A stretch of 64,000 bases of DNA from CADCTB01 sp963768975 (GTDB lineage: Bacteria; Actinomycetota; Acidimicrobiia; Acidimicrobiales; AC-14). A program made the position numbers and the translations under genes. The stretch lies in NCBI GenBank assembly GCA_963768975.1, contig CAVYKB010000020.1, forward strand, positions 186,001 to 250,000, written 5' to 3'. The notes under the pieces are model-generated. The model was not told the DNA's origin. It did no database searches and saw only the letters and a list, made by a program, of their open reading frames with translations. Shown in pieces: positions 32,601-41,503 of this stretch; position 1 is the stretch's first letter; every line of letters begins with the position of its first letter.

Positions 32601-33800
32601 TCAGCGGGTCGCCATCGCCGCCATGGCGTCGAGGACGTCGTCGGCCGGGCTGCGGCCCCGGTCGACGTAGCGGTCGGCGTAGTCCGCCGTCGTCGTGGGG
32701 TCGACACCGAGGCGGGGGAGGGCGTCGAGGGCGGCGGCGAAGCAGGTGCGGGCTGCGGCGGCCAGTCCGGGATGAGCCAGGCCGAGCGCCGCAGCCTCGG
32801 CCCAGCAGCCGGTGACCGGCCCGCAGGCAAGCTCGGCCGTCGCGAACGCCTCGGGGTCGTCGAGCAGGGCGGTGGTGACGGCCACCGCCACCTGCCACCA
32901 CGGCGCCGGCAAGGCGTCGATCATCCGAAGCTCGAGCCAGCCCTTGGGCCGCACCGGCGGGAAGAGGGTGGTGAGGTGGTAGGCGAAGTCGTCGATGGTC
33001 GGGTACCCGGCATCGTGGCCCTCCTCCATCCAGCGGGCGAAGGTGAGCCGGTCACGCACCGCCCGGTACGGGTCGGCGCGCACGAGCATGACCCGGGCGG
33101 CCAGGGCGTAGCGGGCCCAGGCGTCCGCCGGCGGCAGGATCGACGCCGCCGGCGCCGAGCGCGTCGGGTCGAGGTGGGCCCACACCTGTTGGCGCGACGA
33201 GCGGGCGCCGGTCGGGGCGCCGGCGGCCATCGGTGAGTTGGCGAACGCGGCCACCAGGACCGGGCCGACGGCGTGGGCCAGCCGCCAGCGCCGGGGCAGC
33301 TCGGCGGGATCGCCCAGGTCGACGTTGACCTGGATCGACGCCGTGCTGCACATCATGGCCAGGCCGGCGCCGCCGTCGCCCTGAAAGTAGGCCTCCATGG
33401 CGTCGTAGCGGGGGTTGGAGACGATCCGGCGGTACCGGCGGCGGGGGTCCAAGCCGGCGGCCGCGGTGCGGATGCCGGCATCGGCGAGGGCGGCCCGGAG
33501 GGCGGCGAGGCCGACGACGGTGGCGTCGATGGCGGCACCGGCGCCGGCGTGGGGAAGGCTGCTCAGCTCGACCTGGCCACCGGGCTCGACCGTGATCCGG
33601 CCGCCTCCGGGCAGCTCCAGGCCGGCGATGGCGGAGAACAGGGCGGCGGGGTCAGGCCGGCGCCCGGGGTCGGCGGCCGCCATGGTCAGCAGTTCGAGTT
33701 CGATGCCCACCCGGCCGGGGGGGCCGGCCGGCGTGAAGCAGTGGCGGCGGACGTGGTCGTGGATATCGGTGAGGGTGAGGGACCGCGTGGGCGCGGGCAT
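32601..33800 (-). CDS. egtA: Glutamate--cysteine ligase, ergothioneine type
   Basis: 399 residues from ATG 33800; a TTG ten codons upstream is less likely. It carries the GCS2/EgtA pattern: RVGIELELLTMA near the start, ITVEPGGQVELSSLPHAG, MMCSTASIQVNVDLGD and KGWLELRMIDALPAPWWQVA. EgtA makes gamma-glutamylcysteine for ergothioneine synthesis, in which EgtB then uses it with hercynine. egtB, egtC and egtD are not visible here, so the gene is separated from the usual cluster or the window ends before it matters. Confidence 0.87.
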   Translation of the reverse strand: MPAPTRSLTLTDIHDHVRRHCFTPAGPPGRVGIELELLTMAAADPGRRPDPAALFSAIAGLELPGGGRITVEPGGQVELSSLPHAGAGAAIDATVVGLAALRAALADAGIRTAAAGLDPRRRYRRIVSNPRYDAMEAYFQGDGGAGLAMMCSTASIQVNVDLGDPAELPRRWRLAHAVGPVLVAAFANSPMAAGAPTGARSSRQQVWAHLDPTRSAPAASILPPADAWARYALAARVMLVRADPYRAVRDRLTFARWMEEGHDAGYPTIDDFAYHLTTLFPPVRPKGWLELRMIDALPAPWWQVAVAVTTALLDDPEAFATAELACGPVTGCWAEAAALGLAHPGLAAAARTCFAAALDALPRLGVDPTTTADYADRYVDRGRSPADDVLDAMAAMATR

Positions 33801-33896
33801 GCCCCTACCGGTGCCCGAACGACGCGGCAACCCATGTGAGGTTGCGGACGGGAGAGAGCCAAAGATGCAGGTTGAGCACCGAAGTTCCTTTCGTTT

Positions 33897-34622
33897 CTAG
33901 GCGGGTGTCTGGGTGGCGTTGGCGACAGGAACTGCGAACGCCCGGCACCAGATGAGCACAGTGTGAGGGGTCGTCAGGTCAATGCCCGCCGGCAACGCGT
34001 AGTTCTGCGTCCCCTGGTTGCCTTTCAGGTCACCGAGCGACACGCCGGCGCCGGGTGCCCGTCGGTCGGTGCCGGGCACGAGGTAGAGGACGTAGTCGGG
34101 GCCGTTCTGCACGTCGATGTCCTCCAGCCGGACGAACGCGGTGCCGTCTGCGAGGCGGTACAACGCGGCTGCCCCGGAGGCGCGGTGGTCGATGCCCCGC
34201 AACGTTCCCGAGGCGATCCGGGCCGGCGGGGCCGGCACGGTCGTGGTCGTGGTCGTGGATGGGGCCGGCGCGGCGGCGGGGACGGCCGTCGTGGTGGGCG
34301 CCGGCGCCGGCGCCTGCAGCCCGAGGTCGACCGCGGAGGCAGGCAGGCTCTCGATCACGGTCTCGTCCCGGAAGTAGGGAAGGACGACGAGGCCCAGCAC
34401 CACGACGGCCAGCACCGCCGGCACCGCGGCCTGCACCGCCCGGTTGGGCACGAACCGGCGCAGCAGCCGGGAGAGGCCGATGAGAACGACCACCAGGAGC
34501 CCGATCCGCACGAGGGCGGCCGGGCTCGTCACGGTGGCGCGGAACGGGCCGGGGCGCAGGAGGGCGAAGAGGCCGACGGGCACACCGATGATGGCGATCC
34601 GCAATGCCCACGTGGAGACCAT
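33897..34622 (-). CDS. Membrane protein with extracellular DM13 domain
   Basis: 241 residues. Three hydrophobic helices (about 7-22, 37-52 and 66-84) are followed by a Pro/Thr linker (APAPTTTAVPAAAPAPSTTT) and then a DM13 domain (about 135-241): GTLRGIDHRASGAAALYRLA, NGPDYVLYLVPGTD, LKGNQGTQNYALP and HTVLIWCRAFAVPVANA. DM13 is a cytochrome-like electron-transfer or redox domain with a conserved Cys (IWC), here predicted outside the cell. It is followed on the same strand by no gene within 97 bases. Confidence 0.82.
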   Translation of the reverse strand: MVSTWALRIAIIGVPVGLFALLRPGPFRATVTSPAALVRIGLLVVVLIGLSRLLRRFVPNRAVQAAVPAVLAVVVLGLVVLPYFRDETVIESLPASAVDLGLQAPAPAPTTTAVPAAAPAPSTTTTTTVPAPPARIASGTLRGIDHRASGAAALYRLADGTAFVRLEDIDVQNGPDYVLYLVPGTDRRAPGAGVSLGDLKGNQGTQNYALPAGIDLTTPHTVLIWCRAFAVPVANATQTPA

Positions 34623-34651
34623 GCTGCACAGTCTTCCCCGCCGGCTCGGCG

Positions 34652-35089
34652 TTACGGCGTCGGCGGGGCGCCGGCCTGGGCCAGGCGGGTGCCGACCTCG
34701 GCCGGCACGACGACCGTCCAGTCGGAGGCCTCCAGCTCGGCGCGCGTCAGGCGCACCTGGCCACCCGAGGAGCCCTGGCTGTCGAAGCGGAACTGCCAGA
34801 CCTCGCCCTGGTCGATCACCTCGGCGACGTCGGACGTCGATTGCTGACGCACCGACCCGGCCGACGTCCAGCCCGTGCCCGTCCCCGGGCTGACCTCGAT
34901 GTCGAGGGCGTAGGCGGTGGGGTTCTCGAAGGTGATGCGCGGCACCGTCCCCGGTCCCGAGGAGAGGCCGACGAGGAAGGTCAGGGCAACGGCGACCACC
35001 AGCGCCACGACGACGATCCCCACACCGGCGCCGAGGTGGCGGCCGGCCCGGTTCGTGGTGTCGGGCTGCACGACGGTGGGAGGGTTCAT
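34652..35089 (-). CDS. Single-pass secreted/membrane protein, function unknown
   Basis: 145 residues from ATG 35089 (AAAGGA ribosome binding site). One hydrophobic helix at about 22-44 (GVGIVVVALVVAVALTFLVG) and a globular extracytoplasmic part rich in beta-strand features (RITFENPTAYALDIEVSPGT, GEVWQFRFDSQGSSGGQVRL). No domain recognised. It lies 34 bases downstream of secDF on the same strand and 29 bases before the DM13 gene, so it may be in one transcript with both. Confidence 0.7.
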   Translation of the reverse strand: MNPPTVVQPDTTNRAGRHLGAGVGIVVVALVVAVALTFLVGLSSGPGTVPRITFENPTAYALDIEVSPGTGTGWTSAGSVRQQSTSDVAEVIDQGEVWQFRFDSQGSSGGQVRLTRAELEASDWTVVVPAEVGTRLAQAGAPPTP

Positions 35090-35123
35090 GGGCTGTCCTT
35101 TCGGGGAACCGCCGGGACGGGTG

Positions 35124-37529
35124 TCAACGCTTCTTCGCCGGCTTGCGGCGTGGCTTGCGGGGCCGGGGCGCGGGCCCGGGCGCGTTGCGCACCGGCGCGC
35201 GACCGGCGGGCCGGACGGGGACGGAGGGCGTCTCGGACGCGACCGGCGGCTCGGCGGGCGCCGTCGGCCGGCGGGGCTCGATAGGGGCCGGCGCCCGGCC
35301 GCCGGGTTCGCCCTTGCGACGGTCCCACGCCTCTTCGAACCAGACGGCGAGGGGGGTGGCCGTGAACACCGAGGAATACGTACCCACGACAATGCCGATC
35401 AGAAGCGCCAGGGCGAAGTCGGTAAGCGTGTCGCCGCCCAGCAGGTAGAGGGCGACGAGGATGAACAGGGCGCCCAAACCGGTGTTGATGGTGCGGGGCA
35501 CCGTCTCCAGGCAGGCGTCGTTCGCCACCTCGAGCAGGGGGTCGCGGGTCCGGCTCCGGCGGAGCTCCCGGACCCGGTCGAAGACCACGACCGAGTCGTT
35601 GATCGAGTACCCGATCACCGTCAGCAGGGCGGCGAGGAACACCCCGTCGAGGGTCTTGCCCAGCCAGGCGAACACGCCGAGGAGCAGGATGACGTCATGC
35701 GCCATGGCCGTCACCGCGCCGGCGGCGTAGCTCCACTTGAAACGGATGGCCAGGTAGACCAACTGGGCGGTGAGGGCCAGGCCCAGGGCGATGAGGGCCT
35801 TGCGGCGCAGCTCGTCGCCGATGGTCGGGCCGACGAACTCGTCGCGAACGAGCTGCGGTTCGCCGCCGACCTCGGCCACCGCGGCCCTGATCCGGCCGAC
35901 CTCGTCAGGGCTGAGCTGGGTGGTCCGGATGGCGACGTTGCCGTCGCCGGACTCCTGCACGACCGCCCGCGGGAACCCCGCTGCAGCAACCCCTTCGCGC
36001 ACGGCGTCGAGGTCGGTCGGGCGCTCCGTGTCGTACTCCAGCAGCCGGCCGCCCGAGAACTCCAGCCCGAATTCGAAGCCCTGGGTGACAATCCCGGCGC
36101 CGGCCAGGATGAGGGCGACCGCCGAGCCGGCTAGCCAGCGCCGCCAGTGGCGCAGCAGGTTCGGCCGGCGCCGGGCGATCCAGGCCCGGAACCGCCCGCC
36201 GACTCCCAGGCCGAGGAGCTTGGGCTTGTCGCGCAGCCGCGTCCGCAGGACGGCGTCGACCAAGAGGCGCGTCACGACCAGGGCGGTGAACACCGAGACC
36301 AGCACGCCGATCGTGAGGGTGATGCCGAAGCCGCGCACGGCGCCTGAGGCGAAGAAGAAGAGCAGGACGGCGGCCAGCAGCGTGGTGGCGTTGGAGTCGG
36401 CGATGGCCGTCCAGGCCCGCTCGAAGCCCCGCTGGGCCGACCGTCGGGTGCTGGCGCCCAGCGCCGCCTCCTCCTTGATGCGCTCATAGACCAGGACGTT
36501 GGCGTCGACGGCCATGCCGATGGCCAGCACGAAGCCGGCGATGCCGGGAAGGGTGAGGGTGGCGCCGATGAGCAGGAGGACGGCGTAGGCGAGGGCACCG
36601 TAGGTGGCGAGCGCCAGGGCGGCGAGCACGCCCAGCAGCCGGTAGTAGACGATCATGTAGAGCGTCGTCAGGACGGCGCCGATGATGGCAGCCTGGACGC
36701 TGGCCTCGACGGCGGCGTCGCCGAGGGTGGGGCCGATCGTGCGCTGCTCGACGATCTCCACCGGCACCGGCAGGGCGCCGGCCCGGATGAGCAGGGCCAG
36801 GTCCTTGGCCTCGCTCTCGGAGAAATTGCCGGTGATGCTGGTCGTGCCGCCGGTGATCCCCTGGTCGCAGGCGATCTCGGGCGCCACCTGCGGGCTGGAG
36901 ATGACCTCGTTGTCGAGCACGATGGCGAGGCGGCGCGCCGGGTCGCCTGGCGGCGCGCAGGCCGCGGTGCCGGTGAGCCGTCGCCAGGCGCCGTCGTTGC
37001 GGAAGTCGACCTGGACCTGCCAGGCCACCGAGAAGTTCCCGCCGATCGTCGCCGAGGCCGTGCTGACGTCGTTGCCGGTGACCGCCGGCGGCCCGAGACC
37101 GATCTCGACCCCTGTCTCGTCCGGGATCGTCCGTTCGCCTTGGCCGGCGGGCAGGACCGAGTGGAACGTCAGCTCTGCGGTCTTCCCGATAACCGCGACC
37201 GCCTCCTCGGGGTCGGCCACCCCGGGCAGCTCGACGATGATCCGGCGGTCGCCGGAGCGCTGCAGGGACGGCTCGGAGACTCCGAGCTGGTCCACCCGCC
37301 GGCGCAACACCTCCAGAGTGCGGTTCAGCGTGTCGGAGTCGACCTTCCGTCCGGGCGCGTCCCTTGCCTCGAGGACGATCTGGGTCCCGCCTTGGAGGTC
37401 GAGGCCCAAGCGGGCGGGGCGGTCGACAATGAGGAAGGCGGCGCCAGCCACGGTCGCCAGGACCAGGGCGGCGCGCCAGCGCAGCTTCTTCAACTTCTGG
37501 GGCTCCTCCGGCTCGGCCCAACGCACCAC
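35124..37529 (-). CDS. secDF: Fused protein translocase subunit SecDF
   Basis: 801 residues combining SecD and SecF in one chain. SecD part: one N-terminal helix, LGLDLQGGTQIVLEARD (conserved D1 motif, about 41-57), a large periplasmic-type P1 domain, and five helices beginning near 265 (IGAVLTTLYMIVYYRLLG; DANVLVYERIKEE motif). SecF part from about 470: FEFGLEFSGGRLLEYDT, then RFKWSYAAGAVTAMAHDVI and SINDSVVVFDRVRE. SecDF uses the proton motive force to pull exported proteins across the membrane with SecYEG. The C-terminal tail is a Pro/Arg/Lys-rich extension of about 70 residues. Most actinobacteria keep secD and secF separate. Confidence 0.95.
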   Translation of the reverse strand: MVRWAEPEEPQKLKKLRWRAALVLATVAGAAFLIVDRPARLGLDLQGGTQIVLEARDAPGRKVDSDTLNRTLEVLRRRVDQLGVSEPSLQRSGDRRIIVELPGVADPEEAVAVIGKTAELTFHSVLPAGQGERTIPDETGVEIGLGPPAVTGNDVSTASATIGGNFSVAWQVQVDFRNDGAWRRLTGTAACAPPGDPARRLAIVLDNEVISSPQVAPEIACDQGITGGTTSITGNFSESEAKDLALLIRAGALPVPVEIVEQRTIGPTLGDAAVEASVQAAIIGAVLTTLYMIVYYRLLGVLAALALATYGALAYAVLLLIGATLTLPGIAGFVLAIGMAVDANVLVYERIKEEAALGASTRRSAQRGFERAWTAIADSNATTLLAAVLLFFFASGAVRGFGITLTIGVLVSVFTALVVTRLLVDAVLRTRLRDKPKLLGLGVGGRFRAWIARRRPNLLRHWRRWLAGSAVALILAGAGIVTQGFEFGLEFSGGRLLEYDTERPTDLDAVREGVAAAGFPRAVVQESGDGNVAIRTTQLSPDEVGRIRAAVAEVGGEPQLVRDEFVGPTIGDELRRKALIALGLALTAQLVYLAIRFKWSYAAGAVTAMAHDVILLLGVFAWLGKTLDGVFLAALLTVIGYSINDSVVVFDRVRELRRSRTRDPLLEVANDACLETVPRTINTGLGALFILVALYLLGGDTLTDFALALLIGIVVGTYSSVFTATPLAVWFEEAWDRRKGEPGGRAPAPIEPRRPTAPAEPPVASETPSVPVRPAGRAPVRNAPGPAPRPRKPRRKPAKKR

Positions 37530-37556
37530 GGGTGCGCGGGCATCAACAGTTCGGCG

Positions 37557-37901
37557 TCAGGCGAACCGGAGCGGTGGTGCCCTCAGGGCGATCGTGTGGC
37601 GGCGGGCCCGGAGCGGCCGGTGCTCGTTGCCGGGAGCCGCGGTCCGCCGGCGCAGGAGCGCCGGAAGGCCGGCGAGCAGGGCCAGCGTCCCGGCGACGAC
37701 AAGGACGCGCAACGGCGCCGCTGCGCCGGCGGCGCGGACCTCATCGGCGATGCGGGCGGGCATGATGGCGGCGTCGGGGGTCTGGGACAGGAGCCCGACG
37801 GCGGCCGGCGGCACGCCGGTGGTCGCCGGCCGGTCAGTGCCGGCGAGGTAGCCGCCGCCGGCAGCAAGCAGGCAGATGGCCCACAGCGCGCACGTCCACA
37901 C
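37557..37901 (-). CDS. Small membrane protein, start uncertain
   Basis: 114 residues from GTG 37901. Two hydrophobic segments at about 4-22 (CALWAICLLAAGGGYLAG) and 65-83 (LRVLVVAGTLALLAGLPALL), with an Arg-rich tail. A longer open frame extends upstream through 66-bp repeats that happen to keep phase (22 residues per unit), giving repeats of RTGLPGRSPGPPSSRGGPAS. That extension is judged non-coding because the repeat folds as hairpins. No ribosome binding site identifies the start. It lies 27 bases upstream of secDF, so it could be its operon partner. Confidence 0.45.
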   Translation of the reverse strand: MWTCALWAICLLAAGGGYLAGTDRPATTGVPPAAVGLLSQTPDAAIMPARIADEVRAAGAAAPLRVLVVAGTLALLAGLPALLRRRTAAPGNEHRPLRARRHTIALRAPPLRFA

Positions 37902-37914
37902 ACGGAGGTTGCGA

Positions 37915-38075
37915 GACCGGCCCGGGAGGCCGGTCCGGAAAACACTCGCCGGGCCACCCCTCGAAGAGGGTGGCCCCGGAGACCGGCCCGGGAGGCCGGT
38001 CCGGGAAACACTCGCCGGGCCACCCCTCGAAGAGGGTGGCCCCGGAGACCGGCCCGGGAGGCCGGTCCGGAAAAC
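37915..38075. repeat. Tandem 66-bp repeat, 2.4 copies, two hairpins per unit
   Basis: Units begin at 37915, 37981 and 38047 (the last covers 29 bases). Each holds a perfect stem GACCGGCC/GGCCGGTC (loop CGGGA) and a second stem GGGCCACCC/GGGTGGCCC. Units 1 and 2 differ at about one base. This sits just upstream of the small gene preceding secDF, where it could act as terminator or attenuator. Confidence 0.85.
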
Positions 38076-38144
38076 TTTCACTGGTACGCCATCGTCAGAT
38101 GGTGGATCAGAGACCGGGCCACTGGTCCAGGGTACCGGCCGGGC

Positions 38145-38324
38145 CTACTCCTTCGTGCCGCGACGGCTGGCGACGAGGCCCACGACGCCGGCGACGATGA
38201 GCAGCACGGGCCAGGTCCAGCGGCCGGCGATGCCGGCGCCGCCGCTCAGCAGGGCGGTCAGGCCGAGGCCGGCGAAGCCCACGCCGGCCATCAGCGCGAG
38301 GACGTCGAGGTCATGGCGAGGCAC
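38145..38324 (-). CDS. Small two-helix membrane protein after the PspC gene
   Basis: 59 residues from GTG 38324, overlapping the end of the PspC-domain gene by 14 bases. Two hydrophobic helices (VLALMAGVGFAGLGLTALLS and RWTWPVLLIVAGVVGLVASR) with a basic tail (RRGTKE). Small membrane proteins of this sort commonly follow PspC genes in actinobacteria. The function is unknown, perhaps a LiaI-like partner in envelope stress. Confidence 0.65.
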   Translation of the reverse strand: MPRHDLDVLALMAGVGFAGLGLTALLSGGAGIAGRWTWPVLLIVAGVVGLVASRRGTKE

Positions 38325-39465
38325 GGCGCACCTCCACCAGGCCCACGCCGGCCTTGGCCCGCACGGTGAGGCGGCCGGCGCCCTCGTCGCCCCGCTCGAG
38401 GACCTGGCGACCGATGTCGAGCCCGTCTGACTCCCGCCCGAACAGCATGAGGTTGCCGGCGCCCACATGGGCGTCGACGTCCACGGTCACGCCGGCGGGG
38501 ACGATGATGTCGACGTGGCCGGCGGCCACCGAGGCCACCACGGTCACGTCACGCCCGTCGAAGTCGATCGCGCCGAGGTCGACGACCAGCTCGCCGGCAC
38601 CCAGGCGGTACGGCGTGCGGATCTCCTCCACGGTGAGGGGCCGGAAGCCCACCTCGCCGGCGCCGCCCGTGATGGGGACGTCGATCAGCGAGGCGCCGGC
38701 GAGGGCGACGGAGAGGACCAGGCCCACAGGGATCAGCCAACGGGCGCGGCCCCGCCAGGCGCCGACGATGAGCGCCCCGCCGGTGAGCAGCAGGGCCAGG
38801 GCCAGGCCGGTGGTGAGGGAGAGGCCGAACAGGGTGGCGGCGCCGGCCAGGACGGCCAGCAGGCTGAACGTCACCGGCACGAGGGCTGAGTGCGGTTTTC
38901 TCGCTTTGGGTGCGGGCGCGGCGCCGACGCCGGCCGGCGCTAGCTCCAGCGTCGGGGCGGCATCGCTGGGGGCCGGCGTGAACGGCGGCGGAGGTGGCGC
39001 CGGCGGGTACGGGTGGTCCGGCGGGGGGAGGGGGTCGGCGCCGGCGTCGTCCTTGTGGCGCGACCACAGGTACAGGCCGCCCAGACCGACCAGCACCAGG
39101 CCGAGGGGGATGTCGTCGTCGCCGCCGAAGACGTTGTCGAGGAGGATCAGCAGGCCGGCGCCGGCCAGCACGGCGGCGGCGAGCTTCTGATGTCGCTCGC
39201 CGCCGAACCGTTTGAGGGCGTTGCCGCCGGCGTCGTCGGGGATCATGAGCCAGCCGACCAGGTAGAGCAGGACCCCGGACCCGCCAGCCAGGGTCAGCAC
39301 CACGAACGCGATCCGGAACACGACAGGATCGATGCCGAAGTAGCGGCCGAGGCCGGCGGACAGGCCGCCGAGGACCTTGTCGTCGGTGGAGCGGGTCAGG
39401 GGGGTGCCGGGCCGGCGGTAGGGAGGGGTGTCGGTCGGGGGGTTTGTGTCGTTCACGGTTTCCAT
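38311..39465 (-). CDS. PspC-domain membrane protein with LiaF-like C-terminus
   Basis: 384 residues from ATG 39465. The N-terminal PspC domain (STDDKVLGGLSAGLGRYFGI, then FRIAFVVLTLAGGSGVLLYL) is followed by several more transmembrane helices, a cytoplasmic Pro-rich linker (PPPDHPYPPAPPPPPF) and a C-terminal beta-rich domain (VVASVAAGHVDIIVPAGVTV, GAGNLMLFGRES) of the LiaF/DUF4097 type. Such proteins sense or buffer cell-envelope stress. It is divergent from a sensor kinase that also begins with a PspC domain; the two starts are 132 bases apart. Confidence 0.87.
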   Translation of the reverse strand: METVNDTNPPTDTPPYRRPGTPLTRSTDDKVLGGLSAGLGRYFGIDPVVFRIAFVVLTLAGGSGVLLYLVGWLMIPDDAGGNALKRFGGERHQKLAAAVLAGAGLLILLDNVFGGDDDIPLGLVLVGLGGLYLWSRHKDDAGADPLPPPDHPYPPAPPPPPFTPAPSDAAPTLELAPAGVGAAPAPKARKPHSALVPVTFSLLAVLAGAATLFGLSLTTGLALALLLTGGALIVGAWRGRARWLIPVGLVLSVALAGASLIDVPITGGAGEVGFRPLTVEEIRTPYRLGAGELVVDLGAIDFDGRDVTVVASVAAGHVDIIVPAGVTVDVDAHVGAGNLMLFGRESDGLDIGRQVLERGDEGAGRLTVRAKAGVGLVEVRRASP

Positions 39466-39597
39466 GGGCTGATCGTGCGCCCGACGCCCACTCTCATCCA
39501 TCCGGGACGTCCCGGGTCGATCCCGTAGGGGATACGGAGGCCGGGTCCGGATTCTCTCCCGTGGTCGCCGGCGGTCGCCCATGGGATCATCGGAACG

Positions 39598-40824
39598 GTG
39601 ACCACCGAGACCAGGCCGTCGCTGCGGCACCTCCGCCGCAGCCGCACCGACCGGATTCTCGGCGGCGTGTGCGGCGGCCTGGCCCGGTCGCTCGGCATCG
39701 ACCCCCTGGTGGTGCGGGTGGCGGTCGTCGCCCTCACGGTGGCCGGCGGCACCGGCGCGCTGCTGTACGTGCTGGCCTGGCTGATGCTGCCGGAGGACGG
39801 TACCGACCGCTCCCTGGCCCACGCCGCCGTGCGGGACGGGGGCACCAATCTCGGCGAGGTGCTGGCGGTGGGATCCATCGTGCTCGGCGCCATCCTCCTC
39901 GTACGGGCGACGGGAATCTGGTTCAGCGACGCCTTCGTCTGGCCCCTCCTCCTCGCCGGCGTGGGGCTGGCGGTGATCTGGCGCCAGGCCGGTGACGACG
40001 ACCGGGCGTCGTTGCTGCGGGTGGGCGACCGCCTCCGCCGGGCGGACAACACCCCCGACCTGCGGTCCCGGCGGGCTGCGTTGGCCCGTATCGCCGTCGG
40101 TGTCTTCATGGTCGTCAGCGGCGTCGGCGCCTTCCTGGCCGCCAGCGACGCGTTCTCCGCCGTCCGCCAGGGCCTGCTGGCGACCGCGGCGATCGTCGGC
40201 GGCCTCGCCCTCATCACCGGGCCCTTCTGGGTCCGCATGGGCCGTGACCTCACCGAGGAGCGCCGCCAGCGCATCCGCTCGGAGGAGCGGGCTGACATGG
40301 CCGCCCACCTCCACGACTCGGTACTCCAGACCCTTGCCCTGATCCAGCGCAACGCCTATGACCCCCGCGCCGTCGTCACCATGGCCCGGCGCCAGGAGCG
40401 GGAGCTGCGGGGCTGGCTGTTCGAGAACGAGGTAGACCAGCCCGGCGCCGAGACCCTGGCCGCGGCGCTGTCCCGGGCCGGCGCCGAGGTGGAGGGGTTG
40501 CACGGGGTCACGGTCGACGTGGTGGCTGTCGGCGACCTGCCCCTCGACGACCGGCTGCGGGCGCTCGTCGCCGCGACCCGGGAAGCCATGGTGAACGCGG
40601 CGAAGTGGTCGGGTGACCGCAACGTGTCGGTCTACGCCGAGGTCCGCGACGGCGAGGCGTCGGTGTTCGTGCGGGACTGGGGCACCGGTTTCGACCTGGA
40701 GGGGGTGGCGCCGGACCGCCACGGCGTGCGGGAGTCCATCATCGAGAGGATGGCCCGCCATGGGGGCAAGGCCGTGATCCGCACCTCGCCCGGTGAGGGC
40801 ACGGAAGTGGTGCTACGAGTATGA
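39598..40824 (+). CDS. PspC-domain sensor kinase (NarL-type ATPase)
   Basis: 408 residues, GTG start. N-terminal PspC domain (RTDRILGGVCGGLARSLGID), then four or more additional helices to about residue 215. The cytoplasmic kinase part has the dimerisation/phospho-acceptor helix DMAAHLHDSVLQTLALIQRN (His in HLHD) and an HATPase_c domain (TREAMVNAAKWSG, RDWGTGFDLEG). The same PspC module is in the divergent membrane protein, so they may sense one another. It overlaps the response-regulator gene by four bases. Confidence 0.92.
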   Translation: MTTETRPSLRHLRRSRTDRILGGVCGGLARSLGIDPLVVRVAVVALTVAGGTGALLYVLAWLMLPEDGTDRSLAHAAVRDGGTNLGEVLAVGSIVLGAILLVRATGIWFSDAFVWPLLLAGVGLAVIWRQAGDDDRASLLRVGDRLRRADNTPDLRSRRAALARIAVGVFMVVSGVGAFLAASDAFSAVRQGLLATAAIVGGLALITGPFWVRMGRDLTEERRQRIRSEERADMAAHLHDSVLQTLALIQRNAYDPRAVVTMARRQERELRGWLFENEVDQPGAETLAAALSRAGAEVEGLHGVTVDVVAVGDLPLDDRLRALVAATREAMVNAAKWSGDRNVSVYAEVRDGEASVFVRDWGTGFDLEGVAPDRHGVRESIIERMARHGGKAVIRTSPGEGTEVVLRV

Positions 40825-41456
40825 GGCCGCGGGTTTTCCTCGTCGACGACCACGAGCTGTTCCGGTCCGGCGTGCGGGCCGAGCTGGGCGACGCCGTCGA
40901 CGTGGTCGGGGAAGCCTCCGAGGTGGACGCCGCCGTGGAGATGATCATCGAGCGCCGGCCCGATGTCGTCCTGCTCGATGTCCACATGCCCGCCGGCGGG
41001 GGCCGGGCGGTGGTGCAGCGCGTCGTACCGGAGGCACCCGAGGTGCGGTTCCTGGCCCTGTCGGTGTCCGACGCCGCCGAGGACGTGATCGGGGTTATCC
41101 GGGCCGGCGCCCGGGGCTACGTGACCAAGACCATCTCCGGGCCGGAGCTGGCCGACGCCATCCAGCGGGTGGCCGACGGCGACGTGGTGTTCTCCCGCCG
41201 GCTGGCCGGCTTCGTCCTCGACGCCTTTGCCGCCAGCCCCGGGCCCTCGGCCGACCCCGACCTCGACCAGCTCACCTCTCGGGAGCAGGAGGTCCTGCGC
41301 CTGATCGCCCGGGGCTACCCGTACAAGGCCATCGCCAAGGAGCTGACGATCTCGGCGCGGACGGTGGAGACCCACGTGTCGTCGGTCCTCCACAAGCTGC
41401 AGCTCTCCAACCGCCACGACCTCACCCGCTGGGCCAACGAGCGCCGCATCGTGTGA
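40821..41456 (+). CDS. LuxR/NarL-family response regulator
   Basis: 211 residues. Receiver domain 1-120: acidic pair in VFLVDDHELFRSGV, phospho-Asp in DVVLLDVHMPAGGG, Lys in GYVTKTIS. DNA-binding helix-turn-helix at about 150-205: LTSREQEVLRLIARGYPYKA, ELTISARTVETHVSSVLHKL. It is the partner of the kinase that overlaps it by four bases. The likely targets include the divergent PspC operon, but no operator was identified. Confidence 0.93.
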   Translation: MRPRVFLVDDHELFRSGVRAELGDAVDVVGEASEVDAAVEMIIERRPDVVLLDVHMPAGGGRAVVQRVVPEAPEVRFLALSVSDAAEDVIGVIRAGARGYVTKTISGPELADAIQRVADGDVVFSRRLAGFVLDAFAASPGPSADPDLDQLTSREQEVLRLIARGYPYKAIAKELTISARTVETHVSSVLHKLQLSNRHDLTRWANERRIV

Positions 41457-41503
41457 AGTCTTCACGCCAGGCCGCCGGCGTGTGCGATGCTTGACCGTCG
41501 CAT

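Noticed and set aside
37915..38075. CRISPR array suggested by regular repeats
   Set aside because: Units are contiguous 66-bp tandem repeats with no unique spacers between them, and no cas genes are present.
39466..40761. The long N-terminal extension of the PspC open frame running opposite the sensor kinase
   Set aside because: The part upstream of ATG 39465 has antisense composition; the true protein begins METVNDTN with a PspC domain.
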